Source: CAZLYF01 sp964586835 (GTDB lineage: Bacteria > Bacillota > Clostridia > Christensenellales > Aristaeellaceae). From it: DNA of 64,000 bases. Positions 51,414 to 59,429 of the stretch are shown here, piece after piece. The stretch spans positions 23,957 through 87,956 of the forward strand of contig CAZPIC010000007.1 of NCBI GenBank assembly GCA_964586835.1, in the 5' to 3' direction. The position numbers and the translations under genes are program-made. The number at the start of each line of letters is the position of its first letter. Within the stretch, counting starts at the first letter, position 1. The notes under the pieces are model-generated. The model did not search any database, was not told where the DNA came from, and was given only the letters and a program-made list of their open reading frames with translations.

Positions 51414-52213
51414 GCCTTCCTTTCGCCCGCCGACGCGAGGATCTTCATGGCATCCCCGGCAGCCGCGCCTTCGTGCACAAGCACCGCCACAGCGCGGCAT
51501 GTGGCCTGCAGGTCTCTTTGCCTCAGGATGCTGCGCCCCATGATCACCCCGCGCGCACCGCATGCCATTGCCTGGACAATGGACCCAAACAACTGCTCAT
51601 TGGAGACAGGCTTTGCCCCCCCAAGCACCAACACGGGCACGGGGCAATGGTCCACCACTTCCCGGAATCGTTCTCCTCCGACAAATTCTGTCTTGATATA
51701 GTCCGCACCCAGTTCCGCCCCCTGTCTGCACGCGAACGCCAGGTTTTCAACCGACCGCGTGTCCGTTCCCTCGGGCTTTTCAAAGCCGTAGGGCAGCATC
51801 TCCGCACCAAGGGGAAGGCCGTAACGCTCACAATCCGCAGCAAGCTTTGCCAGGTAGACCAAGCTTCGCTCACTTTGCTCACTTCCGGGAAATCCCATGA
51901 CAAGCATCGAGTCCGCGCCCAGACGGACCGCGTCCTCGGCGGTGTACAGACAGCTCATCGGCCCCATAGGCCTCTTCAGCGAGGAAACGCCGCCGTCGGC
52001 ACGGAGGATGATCCCCCTGGCGCCAAAGGCCGCCCTGAAATTACGCGCCGTCCCATAGGACGTGAGAAAGGCATCGACTCCGCCCTCTACCGCAGCGCGG
52101 ATCACGCGCTCCGGGTCCTTCAGGTCCGGCGAGGGCATCGCGGCCGCATGGTCGATGGCTAATATGAAGGCTTTCCCATCGCTTCTGAACAGATTGTACA
52201 TTCTTCTTTTCAA
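51410..52213 (-). CDS. DhnA/LsrF-type class I aldolase
   Basis: This is a 267-residue TIM-barrel aldolase of the DeoC/FbaB superfamily. The Schiff-base lysine is in GADYIKTEFVGGER, preceded by the catalytic IDHAAAMPSPDLKDP loop and followed by VLVLGGAKPVSNEQLF and ARGVIMGRSILRQ for phosphate binding. Relatives include archaeal-type fructose-bisphosphate aldolase and LsrF, which handles phosphorylated autoinducer-2. Here it most likely cleaves or rearranges a sugar phosphate generated by this operon; the substrate is unknown. It overlaps the isomerase gene by 4 bases upstream and the dehydrogenase by 4 bases downstream. No sugar kinase is visible in the cassette. Confidence 0.85.
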   Translation of the reverse strand: MKRRMYNLFRSDGKAFILAIDHAAAMPSPDLKDPERVIRAAVEGGVDAFLTSYGTARNFRAAFGARGIILRADGGVSSLKRPMGPMSCLYTAEDAVRLGADSMLVMGFPGSEQSERSLVYLAKLAADCERYGLPLGAEMLPYGFEKPEGTDTRSVENLAFACRQGAELGADYIKTEFVGGERFREVVDHCPVPVLVLGGAKPVSNEQLFGSIVQAMACGARGVIMGRSILRQRDLQATCRAVAVLVHEGAAAGDAMKILASAGERKA

Positions 52214-53154
52214 CTGCCATTCTCCTGTTCTGCGAGCGCCTGCTCTCCCGCATGAGCCGGTCCATGCTGTCTTGCATCTTTAAAATATCCCATCAGGATC
52301 TCCCCTATGACCAGGGACTGCTCTATCACCAGATGCTTGTGCTCGTTAGGCAGGTAACGCCCAAATTCCTGGATTTCGTAGGTCAGATCGCCCTCATAGC
52401 CAATGTCAGCCAGGCCGCCCATGGCAGAGACCCAGTCAATCGTTCCAAAGAAGGGCATCAGGTGTTCATCAGACGTTCCGTGGTTGTCCTGCACATGCGT
52501 TGCCTTCAGTCGCCGGCCGATCTTTCGGAGGTCTTCACGGGGGTCGCTGCCCATCAGGTTCGCGTGCCCAAAATCATAGCAGACTCCTACGTGTCCGGGT
52601 TCTGAAAAGGCGTCCGCCAGGCTGATCAGCTCGTGCACCGCTGCGCCGAACACGGGCTCGGCAGTTCCGGGCCTGACGCCAAAATCGTTCTCCAGGGCGA
52701 TCCCAACCCCCGCACTCCGGGCGAGCGCCACGTGCGGGGCAAAGTAGCGCAGGTTGGCTGCCACCTGGGTTTTAAGGCCCGTCGCCGGGCCTGCGACAGT
52801 AACAGGGTGCGCGACGGTCCAGCGGACACCCAGCATCCCCGAGGCAAGAATGGACCGCCTGATGAGTTCCTCGTACAGTTCCCTCTTCTCTTCGCTCGCA
52901 CCGGACACATCGTAGTATGGTAGGTGTGATTGGACAAACTCAACGCCCAGGGATCGGGCGACCCTGTCGATACCGCGCACATAAGCTTCCCAGACATCTG
53001 TCCGCAGTTCAGAATAAGGATTCATCGCCTCACAGAGGTTGACGTCCAGCACAGTGTACCCTGCCTCCGCACACATCCGCATGCAGGTGGCAATGCTGTT
53101 TTTTTTGTCTCCCCTTTGAAACGCACAGATATTGGTGGATGTGGATACCCGCAT
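52210..53154 (-). CDS. Sugar phosphate isomerase/epimerase-like TIM barrel (xylose isomerase-like superfamily)
   Basis: This 314-residue protein of the AP-endonuclease-2/xylose-isomerase-like superfamily starts at MRVSTSTNICAFQRGDKK. Metal-binding acidic and His residues are expected from IALENDFG, VCYDFGHANLMG (Asp, His), ATHVQDNHG and the C-terminal YEIQEFGRY. These enzymes isomerise or epimerise keto and aldo sugars, or act as inosose dehydratase-like lyases; the precise reaction is not evident. The ATG at 53154 has AGGAAGGGG upstream. It follows the binding-protein gene by 72 bases, which include a 26-base perfect palindrome. Confidence 0.82.
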   Translation of the reverse strand: MRVSTSTNICAFQRGDKKNSIATCMRMCAEAGYTVLDVNLCEAMNPYSELRTDVWEAYVRGIDRVARSLGVEFVQSHLPYYDVSGASEEKRELYEELIRRSILASGMLGVRWTVAHPVTVAGPATGLKTQVAANLRYFAPHVALARSAGVGIALENDFGVRPGTAEPVFGAAVHELISLADAFSEPGHVGVCYDFGHANLMGSDPREDLRKIGRRLKATHVQDNHGTSDEHLMPFFGTIDWVSAMGGLADIGYEGDLTYEIQEFGRYLPNEHKHLVIEQSLVIGEILMGYFKDARQHGPAHAGEQALAEQENGS

Positions 53155-53181
53155 TGCGCGCCCCTTCCTGACAAGCCCCAT

Positions 53182-53207
53182 CCGGGCAGCCCACGTGGGC
53201 TGCCCGG
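53182..53207. promoter_or_regulatory. 26-bp perfect palindrome between binding-protein and isomerase genes
   Basis: CCGGGCAGCCCAC and its complement GTGGGCTGCCCGG meet without a loop. As RNA it is a very stable hairpin 19 bases past the binding-protein stop. It probably protects the upstream message so that the binding protein is made in excess; as DNA it could also be a dimer-binding site. There is no U run. Confidence 0.6.
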
Positions 53208-53226
53208 GCGCGTGCTGTGTGGGGGT

Positions 53227-54558
53227 TTATTTGTTGGCCTGGCTGTATTGGGTGAGTAGGCCGCTGAGTTCTTCGGCAATGATGTCGACAGCCTCCTCCA
53301 CCTCCCATCCCTCCTCAAGCATAGCGGACACGTTGTCCTGAACGGCGTAGTAAAAATCCCGCGCAGGCCCCACCGTTACGCTCCTCATCCAGGGCGGGGT
53401 CAGGACAAGCTGTGCAATGGGTGCCAAATACTGCGGATGGCTTTCAAGCAGTTCGCTGTAAAGGGGCACCTCCGTTGCATCTTCATTCACAGGCGTATAG
53501 CCCGTGCCTGCAGCAAACTCCGCCTGTACCTCCGCAGAGGCGAGGTGCTTGACAAAGGCCCATGCAGCTGCTTTTCGGGCCGTATCTCCCTTATCAAACA
53601 TCACGACGCAGCTGCCCGATGCTGTAGCTCCAGGCGAAGCTTCCGCATTGACCCTCGGATAGTAGGCAACGCCCAGTTCAAAGCGGTCACCGATCTTTTC
53701 AAGCAGGGAGGCAATGTTGGAGGAGGAGGTTGGCAACAGAGCCAGCTGTCCCGCTACAAACATGTCCGATCCACCCTGGAGGTTTGTGAGCGCCCCCTCC
53801 TCGTACATCCGCTTCCACTCCGCAAGGAAGGTCGCCAAAGCGCCATTGTCTACGCAGGCTAATTCCGTAGCCATCGCCTCATTGCCGTTCTTGTTGTTGA
53901 CGGTGTCACTTCCAAGCTGGCCCAGCCAGTTGGCAAGGGAAGGAGTATTGGGTATCACCGCAAAAGTATGCAGTACGCTGCCATCCGCCGCCTCGCCCGG
54001 AAGCAAATGATGGAGCGCGATGATATCCTCAAAGGTTTCGGGCGCCTGCATGCCGGCAGCGTCCAACAGCGTTTTGTTGTAGAACATCACAGATGTTGAA
54101 ACAGCAAAGGGCATTCCCAGTGCCTCGTCCATATACTTCCAGTTTCCAAGTGCGATCTCCAGGATGCGCCCAATGTCGTAGTCTGGATGCTCACGAAGCG
54201 CGGCGTCCAGCGTATAGGCAGCTCCTGACGCGTAGTAGGCCACCTTTCCGGTAGCGTCCAGGTTCATGACATCGGGGAGGTCCTTCAGGCTCTGGGCGGA
54301 AAGGATGCTGTTAAGCTTGGTGGTCGCGTCGGAATACTGACCCTGGAACACCGCCTCCACGGTGATGCCCAGAGACTTGCCCTCACCAGCGTTGAAGTCG
54401 TCGACAAACTTGTCCACCAACTCGCCAGCTTTATCCGACATGGAGTGCCAGAACGTGATCGTCACCGGGACCGCGTCTGTCACAGCTTCTCCGGCGTATG
54501 CAGCTCCCGCCATACACACAAGCGCTGCGAGGATCAGGGAAAAGAGTTTTCTTGTCAT
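53227..54558 (-). CDS. Extracellular solute-binding protein of a carbohydrate ABC importer
   Basis: This is a 443-residue family 1 binding protein. The signal peptide MTRKLFSLILAALVCMAGAAYA has an AYA cleavage site and no lipobox Cys, so membrane tethering is uncertain. The mature chain begins with VPVTITFWHSMSDKAGELVD, the UgpB/MalE-type opening strand, and ends WEVEEAVDIIAEELSGLLTQ. Resemblance to glycerol-3-phosphate-type binding proteins is general, and the ligand cannot be assigned. AAGGAGG precedes the ATG at 54558 by 5 bases. It lies between the permease genes and the catabolic genes on one transcript. Confidence 0.9.
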   Translation of the reverse strand: MTRKLFSLILAALVCMAGAAYAGEAVTDAVPVTITFWHSMSDKAGELVDKFVDDFNAGEGKSLGITVEAVFQGQYSDATTKLNSILSAQSLKDLPDVMNLDATGKVAYYASGAAYTLDAALREHPDYDIGRILEIALGNWKYMDEALGMPFAVSTSVMFYNKTLLDAAGMQAPETFEDIIALHHLLPGEAADGSVLHTFAVIPNTPSLANWLGQLGSDTVNNKNGNEAMATELACVDNGALATFLAEWKRMYEEGALTNLQGGSDMFVAGQLALLPTSSSNIASLLEKIGDRFELGVAYYPRVNAEASPGATASGSCVVMFDKGDTARKAAAWAFVKHLASAEVQAEFAAGTGYTPVNEDATEVPLYSELLESHPQYLAPIAQLVLTPPWMRSVTVGPARDFYYAVQDNVSAMLEEGWEVEEAVDIIAEELSGLLTQYSQANK

Positions 54559-54633
54559 GTTTTCCTCCTTCTTGAAGATGGGCATATTTCTGAAAGCCCG
54601 GGCATCCGGGCAAGCGCGTCAAAGAAACGGCGG

Positions 54634-55470
54634 TCAGCCAACCAGCGCACCCGCCGTCATACCCCGCGTAATGTTCCGACGCAGCACCACGAAGAGCACA
54701 AAGGACGGGATCAGCGTCAGCGTGACGCCTGCAAGCACGAGGTAGTAGTTGGTCTCCTCAAAGGAGGTAATCATCGTGATGCCCACCTGAACCGTCCGCA
54801 TGCTGTCCTTGTTGGTGACCAGCAGCGGCCACAGATAGGCGTTCCACAGTGTGACAAAGCTTTGGACAAGGAGCGTGACCAGCACAGGCTTTGCAACAGG
54901 CAGCAGGATGGCGAAAAGGAATCGCAGGCTGCCACATCCGTCCATTTCAGCGGCTTCACGCAGCGACACTGGAAAGCTCATGAAGTTCTGGCGCAACATG
55001 AACATCTGCGACGCTCCCACAAGGGAGGTGATGGCCATACCCAGATAGCTGTCCAGTAGGCCAAGCTTGGTGATGGTCAGGTAATTGGTGATCAGCAGCG
55101 TATCCGCAGGGAGCATCATCGTTCCAAGCAGCGCGTAGAACACCGTCTTCTTCAGGGGAAAATCATAAAACGCGCAGGCGTACGCAGCCAGCGCAGCAAA
55201 ACACAGCCTGAGCGATGCGCCAAGGGTTGCAACGACGAGGGAATTGAGCGCGTAGCGAACAAAGGGGACCCTTTTCATTGCGTCCCTGAAGTTTTGCAGA
55301 TAGATGAAGCTACGGGGCAGGAGAGTGGGAGGGTAGGAAGAAAATTCCGCCGGGGACTTGAAGGCACCCAAGATCCCGTATACCACAGGGAAGATGATGA
55401 CCAGCCCGACCGCTAGCCCCAGGGCTTGGATGCATAAGCCTCCCGCTAATTTCCGCCCTCTGCCCTTCAT
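54634..55470 (-). CDS. Carbohydrate ABC transporter permease (UgpE/MalG-type)
   Basis: This 278-residue inner-membrane permease has six predicted helices. The EAA loop that contacts the ATPase reads LREAAEMDGCGSLRFLFAIL near residues 165-184. The C-terminus ends VLFVVLRRNITRGMTAGALVG, the usual G(M)TAGAVKG-type tail of MalG-like subunits. It overlaps the upstream permease gene by 4 bases. Paired with that permease and the binding protein it forms a family 1 importer, for which no ATPase gene is present in the cassette. Confidence 0.92.
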   Translation of the reverse strand: MKGRGRKLAGGLCIQALGLAVGLVIIFPVVYGILGAFKSPAEFSSYPPTLLPRSFIYLQNFRDAMKRVPFVRYALNSLVVATLGASLRLCFAALAAYACAFYDFPLKKTVFYALLGTMMLPADTLLITNYLTITKLGLLDSYLGMAITSLVGASQMFMLRQNFMSFPVSLREAAEMDGCGSLRFLFAILLPVAKPVLVTLLVQSFVTLWNAYLWPLLVTNKDSMRTVQVGITMITSFEETNYYLVLAGVTLTLIPSFVLFVVLRRNITRGMTAGALVG

Positions 55471-56486
55471 TGATAGTGCACCGCCCTTCGCTCAAGCATA
55501 AAGGCAAGCAGCGTCAGTGCAAAGGTCAGCGCGAACGCGATGATGCTCAGGCAGGCAGAGAGGCTATAGTTGGACGAATGGTATCCAGAACTGAACATCA
55601 TGTAGATCAGCGTTGTCGTCGATCGGGCAGGCCCTCCCTGGGTGATGATAATCATCGGTCCGGACGTCATCATCGCGAGCACCATGTTGGTACAGGCGAC
55701 ATAAAAGATGGTGGGCGACATCAGCGGAAGCTGCACCTTGAAAAAGCGCGTCACCAGCCCGGCGCCATCCAGGGTCGCCGACTCTTCCAGCTCTGCGGGA
55801 ATAGCCCTGACAGCTGACAAAAACAGCAGAAAATCAAAGCCGATCCCCATCCAGACCGTCAGCATCAGCACGCCGTAGAGGGCGTATTCCTTGCTTTCGT
55901 ACCATCCAATATGGAGGCCAAGCGCGTAGTTTAGATAGCCTACCGTGGGGTTTAGCAGCACCTTGAAAATCATCGCGGCTGCAGACATGGAGATGGCCAT
56001 GGGCAGGGTGAACATCGTCTCATAAACGGAGCTCAGCACCCGACGCCGGTTGGCAATCAGCGCCAGCACGATCGTAATGACAAGCGTTGCAGGGACGTTG
56101 ATGACTGTCAGCTTCAGAGAGTTGAACAGCGCGGTTTTGAAATCCCGCCTGGAGAACAGGTAGATGAAGTTATCAAAACCCGCTGCGCCGGTGATCTCCC
56201 CTTTGAAGTTGACCGTGCTGAAGCTGAAGAGAAAGGTCTTGACAAAGGGATAATAGACAAACGCAACAGCGAACAGGAACATCGGCGTGAGATAGAGATA
56301 GGGCTCGATTCCTCTTCCCCGGCGTCGCGATCCACAGGGCCTTCCAAGTGGCTTCACGCCGGCAACGTGCAGCGTGTGCAAGGCTTTCTTCGCTCCAGTC
56401 CCCGCAATCTGTATCAGTCTGCGTACAAAGGCATGGTAGCACACGGGGGGATCCCTGTCCAGCAGATGTCCGGGCTGGCTCTTCAT
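55467..56486 (-). CDS. Carbohydrate ABC transporter permease (UgpA/MalF-type)
   Basis: This 339-residue permease has membrane segments such as LTPMFLFAVAFVYYPFVKTF and LTVWMGIGFDFLLFLSAVRA. The EAA loop reads ELEESATLDGAGLVTRFFKV. The first about 55 residues are polar and arginine-rich and have no counterpart in most relatives, so the true start may be later; GGAG four bases before the ATG at 56486 supports the long form. It is the first gene of the cassette, and its promoter must lie in the 290-base gap with the long inverted repeat, but no clear boxes were found. Confidence 0.88.
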   Translation of the reverse strand: MKSQPGHLLDRDPPVCYHAFVRRLIQIAGTGAKKALHTLHVAGVKPLGRPCGSRRRGRGIEPYLYLTPMFLFAVAFVYYPFVKTFLFSFSTVNFKGEITGAAGFDNFIYLFSRRDFKTALFNSLKLTVINVPATLVITIVLALIANRRRVLSSVYETMFTLPMAISMSAAAMIFKVLLNPTVGYLNYALGLHIGWYESKEYALYGVLMLTVWMGIGFDFLLFLSAVRAIPAELEESATLDGAGLVTRFFKVQLPLMSPTIFYVACTNMVLAMMTSGPMIIITQGGPARSTTTLIYMMFSSGYHSSNYSLSACLSIIAFALTFALTLLAFMLERRAVHYQ

Positions 56487-56507
56487 CTATCTCCGTGAAA
56501 AAGTCCA

Positions 56508-56632
56508 GCCAACGATTGACATGAAACCTTTGCCACCGTGAATACGCCAGCCTGAGAGCCACCCCATGCGCAAAATGGGCTGGCTTGCCGCCAAAAGGCT
56601 ATCACGGTGGCCTTTCCATGTAAATCGTTGGC
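56508..56632. repeat. 125-base imperfect inverted repeat between divergent genes
   Basis: Outer arms GCCAACGATTGACATG (56508-56523) and CATGTAAATCGTTGGC (56617-56632) match at 15 of 16 positions. Next inward, GCCACCGTGA (56532-56541) pairs perfectly with TCACGGTGGC (56602-56611), and an inner GCCAGCC/GGCTGGC adds a third arm pair. No flanking target duplication was found. It could be a small non-coding mobile element, a regulatory RNA fold in the 5' leader of the ABC operon, or a pair of operators facing each other. No protein is encoded. Confidence 0.75.
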
Positions 56633-56780
56633 AATGTACCACCTACTGCTTCACGGAAGTAAATGAAGGGCCTCCGGGCTACGCATAGAAAAATGCGGGT
56701 TCCGGATACAACTCAAACCGGAATCATGATAGAGTATACGCACGCGTCCGCAATGGGCACAGCAATCTGTGGAGGTCTCC

Positions 56781-57794
56781 ATGCGCATGAAAAACGGGTT
56801 GAATTCTCCCTCGCCTTTCGACTCTGAAAAGGCCCTGCCTCTTCTATCCTTCCCCGCCACCACGCTTATGGGCGTCACAGTGGCTGAACTGCTCGGCAGT
56901 GCCGACATGCAAGCCGAGGGCATGAAGTGCATCGCTGACCGCGTTCCCTCTGCGGCTTCCGTCACCTTTATGGATCTGTCCGTCGAGGCGGAGGCCTTCG
57001 GTGCTCCCGTGCACTTCACCCAACACGAGGTGCCGACCCTCGAAGGCACCGCCTTCGAAGGCGGGAAAAAGGCAGAAGAGCTGCCCGTCCCCGGGGTGGG
57101 TGAGGCGCGCACAGGCCGGAGCATCGACGCGCTCGCCCGCGCGAAGCAGCTTATCACCGACCGTCCTGTGCTGGCCGGCATGATTGGCCCCTACTCTCTG
57201 GCCGGCCGCCTGATGGGCGTGGAGCGGGCGATGATGGCCGGCTATGATGAAGAACAGGCCCTCCACACCGTCCTTGAGAAGACCGCACAGTTCATCTTAC
57301 GATACGCGAAAGCGTTCAGGCAGGCGGGGGCCGATGGGATGGTTATCGCCGACCCTCTCTCTGGCCTGCTTTCCCCTTCGTTTATGGCAACGTTTGCGGA
57401 ACCTTATACCCGCGACATCATCCGCAGCCTCAAATCTGACAACTTTGTCGTTGTCTATCACAACTGCGGTAACGCCGTGCCCCGGTCTCTGGACGTCATT
57501 GTGCGCCTGGGCGCGGATGCCGTACATGTCGGCGACGCGGTTAATATGGCGGACATCCTTGCGAGGGCACCGTCGGACACCGTCATCATGGGCAACATCA
57601 GCCCTTCAGAGCGCTTTGCTGCGGGATCGCCGAACGCCATGCGGGATGCGACGCTGTCCCTCATGCGCGAGTGCTGCCCCGGACATCCGAACTTTGTCAT
57701 CTCCTCCGGTTGTGACATCCCGCCTGCAGCGCCTTGGGAAAACATAGATGCATTCTTTGCGGCGGTCGCGGAGTACCACCTGGCCAATGCCTGA
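56781..57794 (+). CDS. MtaA/CmuA-like uroporphyrinogen decarboxylase-family protein
   Basis: This 337-residue protein of the UroD superfamily has no HemE tetrapyrrole motifs but does have the zinc-type ligands of methylcobalamin:coenzyme M methyltransferases: His-x-Cys in VVYHNCGNAVP and a later Cys in ISSGCDIPPAAPWENIDAFF. KNGLNSPSPFDS opens the chain, and GPYSLAGRLMGVERAM is a family segment. Such proteins move methyl groups between corrinoid proteins and thiols; the partner corrinoid protein is not in the window. The ATG at 56781 has GGAGG 5 bases upstream. It is divergent from the sugar ABC cassette across the inverted repeat, so a shared control region is possible. Confidence 0.85.
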   Translation: MRMKNGLNSPSPFDSEKALPLLSFPATTLMGVTVAELLGSADMQAEGMKCIADRVPSAASVTFMDLSVEAEAFGAPVHFTQHEVPTLEGTAFEGGKKAEELPVPGVGEARTGRSIDALARAKQLITDRPVLAGMIGPYSLAGRLMGVERAMMAGYDEEQALHTVLEKTAQFILRYAKAFRQAGADGMVIADPLSGLLSPSFMATFAEPYTRDIIRSLKSDNFVVVYHNCGNAVPRSLDVIVRLGADAVHVGDAVNMADILARAPSDTVIMGNISPSERFAAGSPNAMRDATLSLMRECCPGHPNFVISSGCDIPPAAPWENIDAFFAAVAEYHLANA

Positions 57795-57872
57795 AGGACG
57801 GCACGTCCTCGACACAACCTTCTGCTAAATCGGCTTCTCTTTGCGTCGAGCACGCCCGTCGCTACCGCGCTG

Positions 57873-58613
57873 TTATACCATCGCGATTCCACCGTTGACG
57901 TCCACACACGCGCCAGTGATGTACGAAGCATAGTCGCTGGCCAGAAACAGGCAGGCGCCGGCTACGTCCTCACCGGTACCGATGCGTCCAAGAGGGACGG
58001 AAGCGGGATCGTAACCAAAGGTCTGCGTCATCTCTGTATCGATCAATCCGGGCGATACCGTATTGACGCGGATGCCGTGTTTTGCGCCGGCTTTTGCCAG
58101 GCTTTTGCTCAGCGTCAGCACCGCTGCTTTTGACGAGGGATAATCGGGCGTGACGACGATCCCGCCAGAACGCGCCGCCTGAGACGACAGGTTGATGATG
58201 CACCCGCTGCCCTGCTTTGCCATGACCTGGAAAGCCTCGCGGCACATGAAGAACAGGCCCTTTACGTTGATATCAAACGTCAGGTCCCACTGTGCTTCGC
58301 TTACGTCAAACAGTCCGCCCTGCCGCGATACGCCTGCACAGTTGAGCAGAATATCCAGTCGCCCCATCGCCTCAACAGCCCTGGCGATCAGCGTCGCGTC
58401 CGCAGACTCATCGCGCAGATCTCCGCCTATGGCCAGAATCTCCGTCCCGGTTTGTTTATAAATCCTCTTCGCAATGCCTGCAAGCTGCTCCTCACGCACG
58501 TCCGTCAGGGTCATAGACCGAACCCCGTGCTCCGCGAACATCTGCGCACAGGCCGCGCCAATCCCTCCGGCCGCGCCCGTGATCAGCACGGCCTTTCCTT
58601 CCAAAGCAAACAT
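57873..58613 (-). CDS. Short-chain dehydrogenase (FabG/glucose dehydrogenase-like)
   Basis: This is a 246-residue classical SDR. It has the cofactor motif LITGAAGGIGAACAQMF near residue 9, NCAGVSRQGG, catalytic Ser in NLSSQAARSGG, Tyr and Lys in YPSSKAAVLTLSKSLAK, and the C-terminal SDYASYITGACVDVNGGIAMV typical of sugar and acyl-carrier reductases. An Asp in TLTDVREEQL at the end of strand 2 suggests NAD. ATG at 58613 follows an AGGGG; an ATG five codons earlier has no ribosome site. As last gene of the second cassette it likely oxidises or reduces an intermediate of the imported compound. Confidence 0.88.
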   Translation of the reverse strand: MFALEGKAVLITGAAGGIGAACAQMFAEHGVRSMTLTDVREEQLAGIAKRIYKQTGTEILAIGGDLRDESADATLIARAVEAMGRLDILLNCAGVSRQGGLFDVSEAQWDLTFDINVKGLFFMCREAFQVMAKQGSGCIINLSSQAARSGGIVVTPDYPSSKAAVLTLSKSLAKAGAKHGIRVNTVSPGLIDTEMTQTFGYDPASVPLGRIGTGEDVAGACLFLASDYASYITGACVDVNGGIAMV

Positions 58614-58768
58614 CCCCTGTCCCCTCATGCAGCCGATCGGGACGTGGCTTGCATGTCGTTACGCCGGCCGCCCCGCTCGTTGTTCTGTCGTTGTTCAAGC
58701 CCGACGCTCCCCTGATCCGATCCGCGCCGCATCGTTTTAAAGAATGGCCCTCCCTGGTGCTCCCAGGC

Positions 58769-59428
58769 TCAGTCAAGGATCGCTATCGCGCGCACAGGAG
58801 ATCCGTCTCGTCCTTTCAGCTTGAGGGGCAGCGAAAAAAATGTAAACGGCGTATCAGTCGGTAGCTCCTCCAGCTTTGTCAGGCCTTCCACAATGATCAT
58901 CCCCTGGCTCAGCATGCGTACGTGAACGTATTTCCAGTCAACGCCGTTGGGCGTGGGCGTATCCATACCCACCAGACGGATTTGTTTTTTCACAAACCAA
59001 TCGGCGAGTTCTTTTGATACGTACGGAAAGCCGCTGAAGTAAGATGCCTCAGGAAACTTTCTGTCCCATCCAGTGTGCAACAGCACGGCACAGCCCTTGT
59101 CGATAAAGGGTTCCGCGTTTAGCAAATCGGCGGGCAGGACCGCTTCGTCCGGTTTTTTATGCGTCAGGTCGACGCGTACCGCACGCACCACACAGCGCTC
59201 CAGCGGAATGGCGTCAATGGTCTCGCCATTATTAAAAAAATGCCTCGCAGTGTCCATGTGCGTGCCCTGGTGCGTGGATGTTGTCAGACGGGACAGATTG
59301 TATCCCAGCGTATCCAGCGTGCAGTGCCAGGTCAGGGACATCTTGGGGTCCATTGGCATGGTGGGCGCTCCGTCATACATCGGTGCTGTCAAATCAATGA
59401 TTCTGCCTATGCTGTTCCTCTGTTCCAC
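58769..59428 (-). CDS. Cyclase-family metal hydrolase (kynurenine formamidase-like)
   Basis: This 219-residue protein of the cyclase superfamily opens with IGRIIDLTAPMYDGAPTMPMD and carries the metal motif STHQGTHMDTARHF (HxGTHxD), with FVKKQIRLVGMDTPTPNGVD in the middle. Members hydrolyse N-formylkynurenine, isatin or lactone-like rings using divalent metal. No tryptophan-degradation gene is nearby, so a lactone or cyclic intermediate of the sugar cassette fits better; this is inference. The GTG at 59426-59428 is chosen: it lies 1 base after the SDR stop and GGGGAG is 8 bases upstream. Longer frames run through the SDR gene. Confidence 0.85.
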   Translation of the reverse strand: MEQRNSIGRIIDLTAPMYDGAPTMPMDPKMSLTWHCTLDTLGYNLSRLTTSTHQGTHMDTARHFFNNGETIDAIPLERCVVRAVRVDLTHKKPDEAVLPADLLNAEPFIDKGCAVLLHTGWDRKFPEASYFSGFPYVSKELADWFVKKQIRLVGMDTPTPNGVDWKYVHVRMLSQGMIIVEGLTKLEELPTDTPFTFFSLPLKLKGRDGSPVRAIAILD

Positions 59429-59429
59429 C

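Noticed and set aside
50361..51563. N-terminally extended form of the zinc dehydrogenase
   Set aside because: The extra 50 residues lie inside the aldolase gene and are Cys/Arg-rich shadow sequence; the ATGA overlap start has a ribosome site.
56769..56780. GTG start four codons upstream in the MtaA-like gene
   Set aside because: That GTG overlaps the GGAGG ribosome site; the ATG at 56781 has correct spacing.
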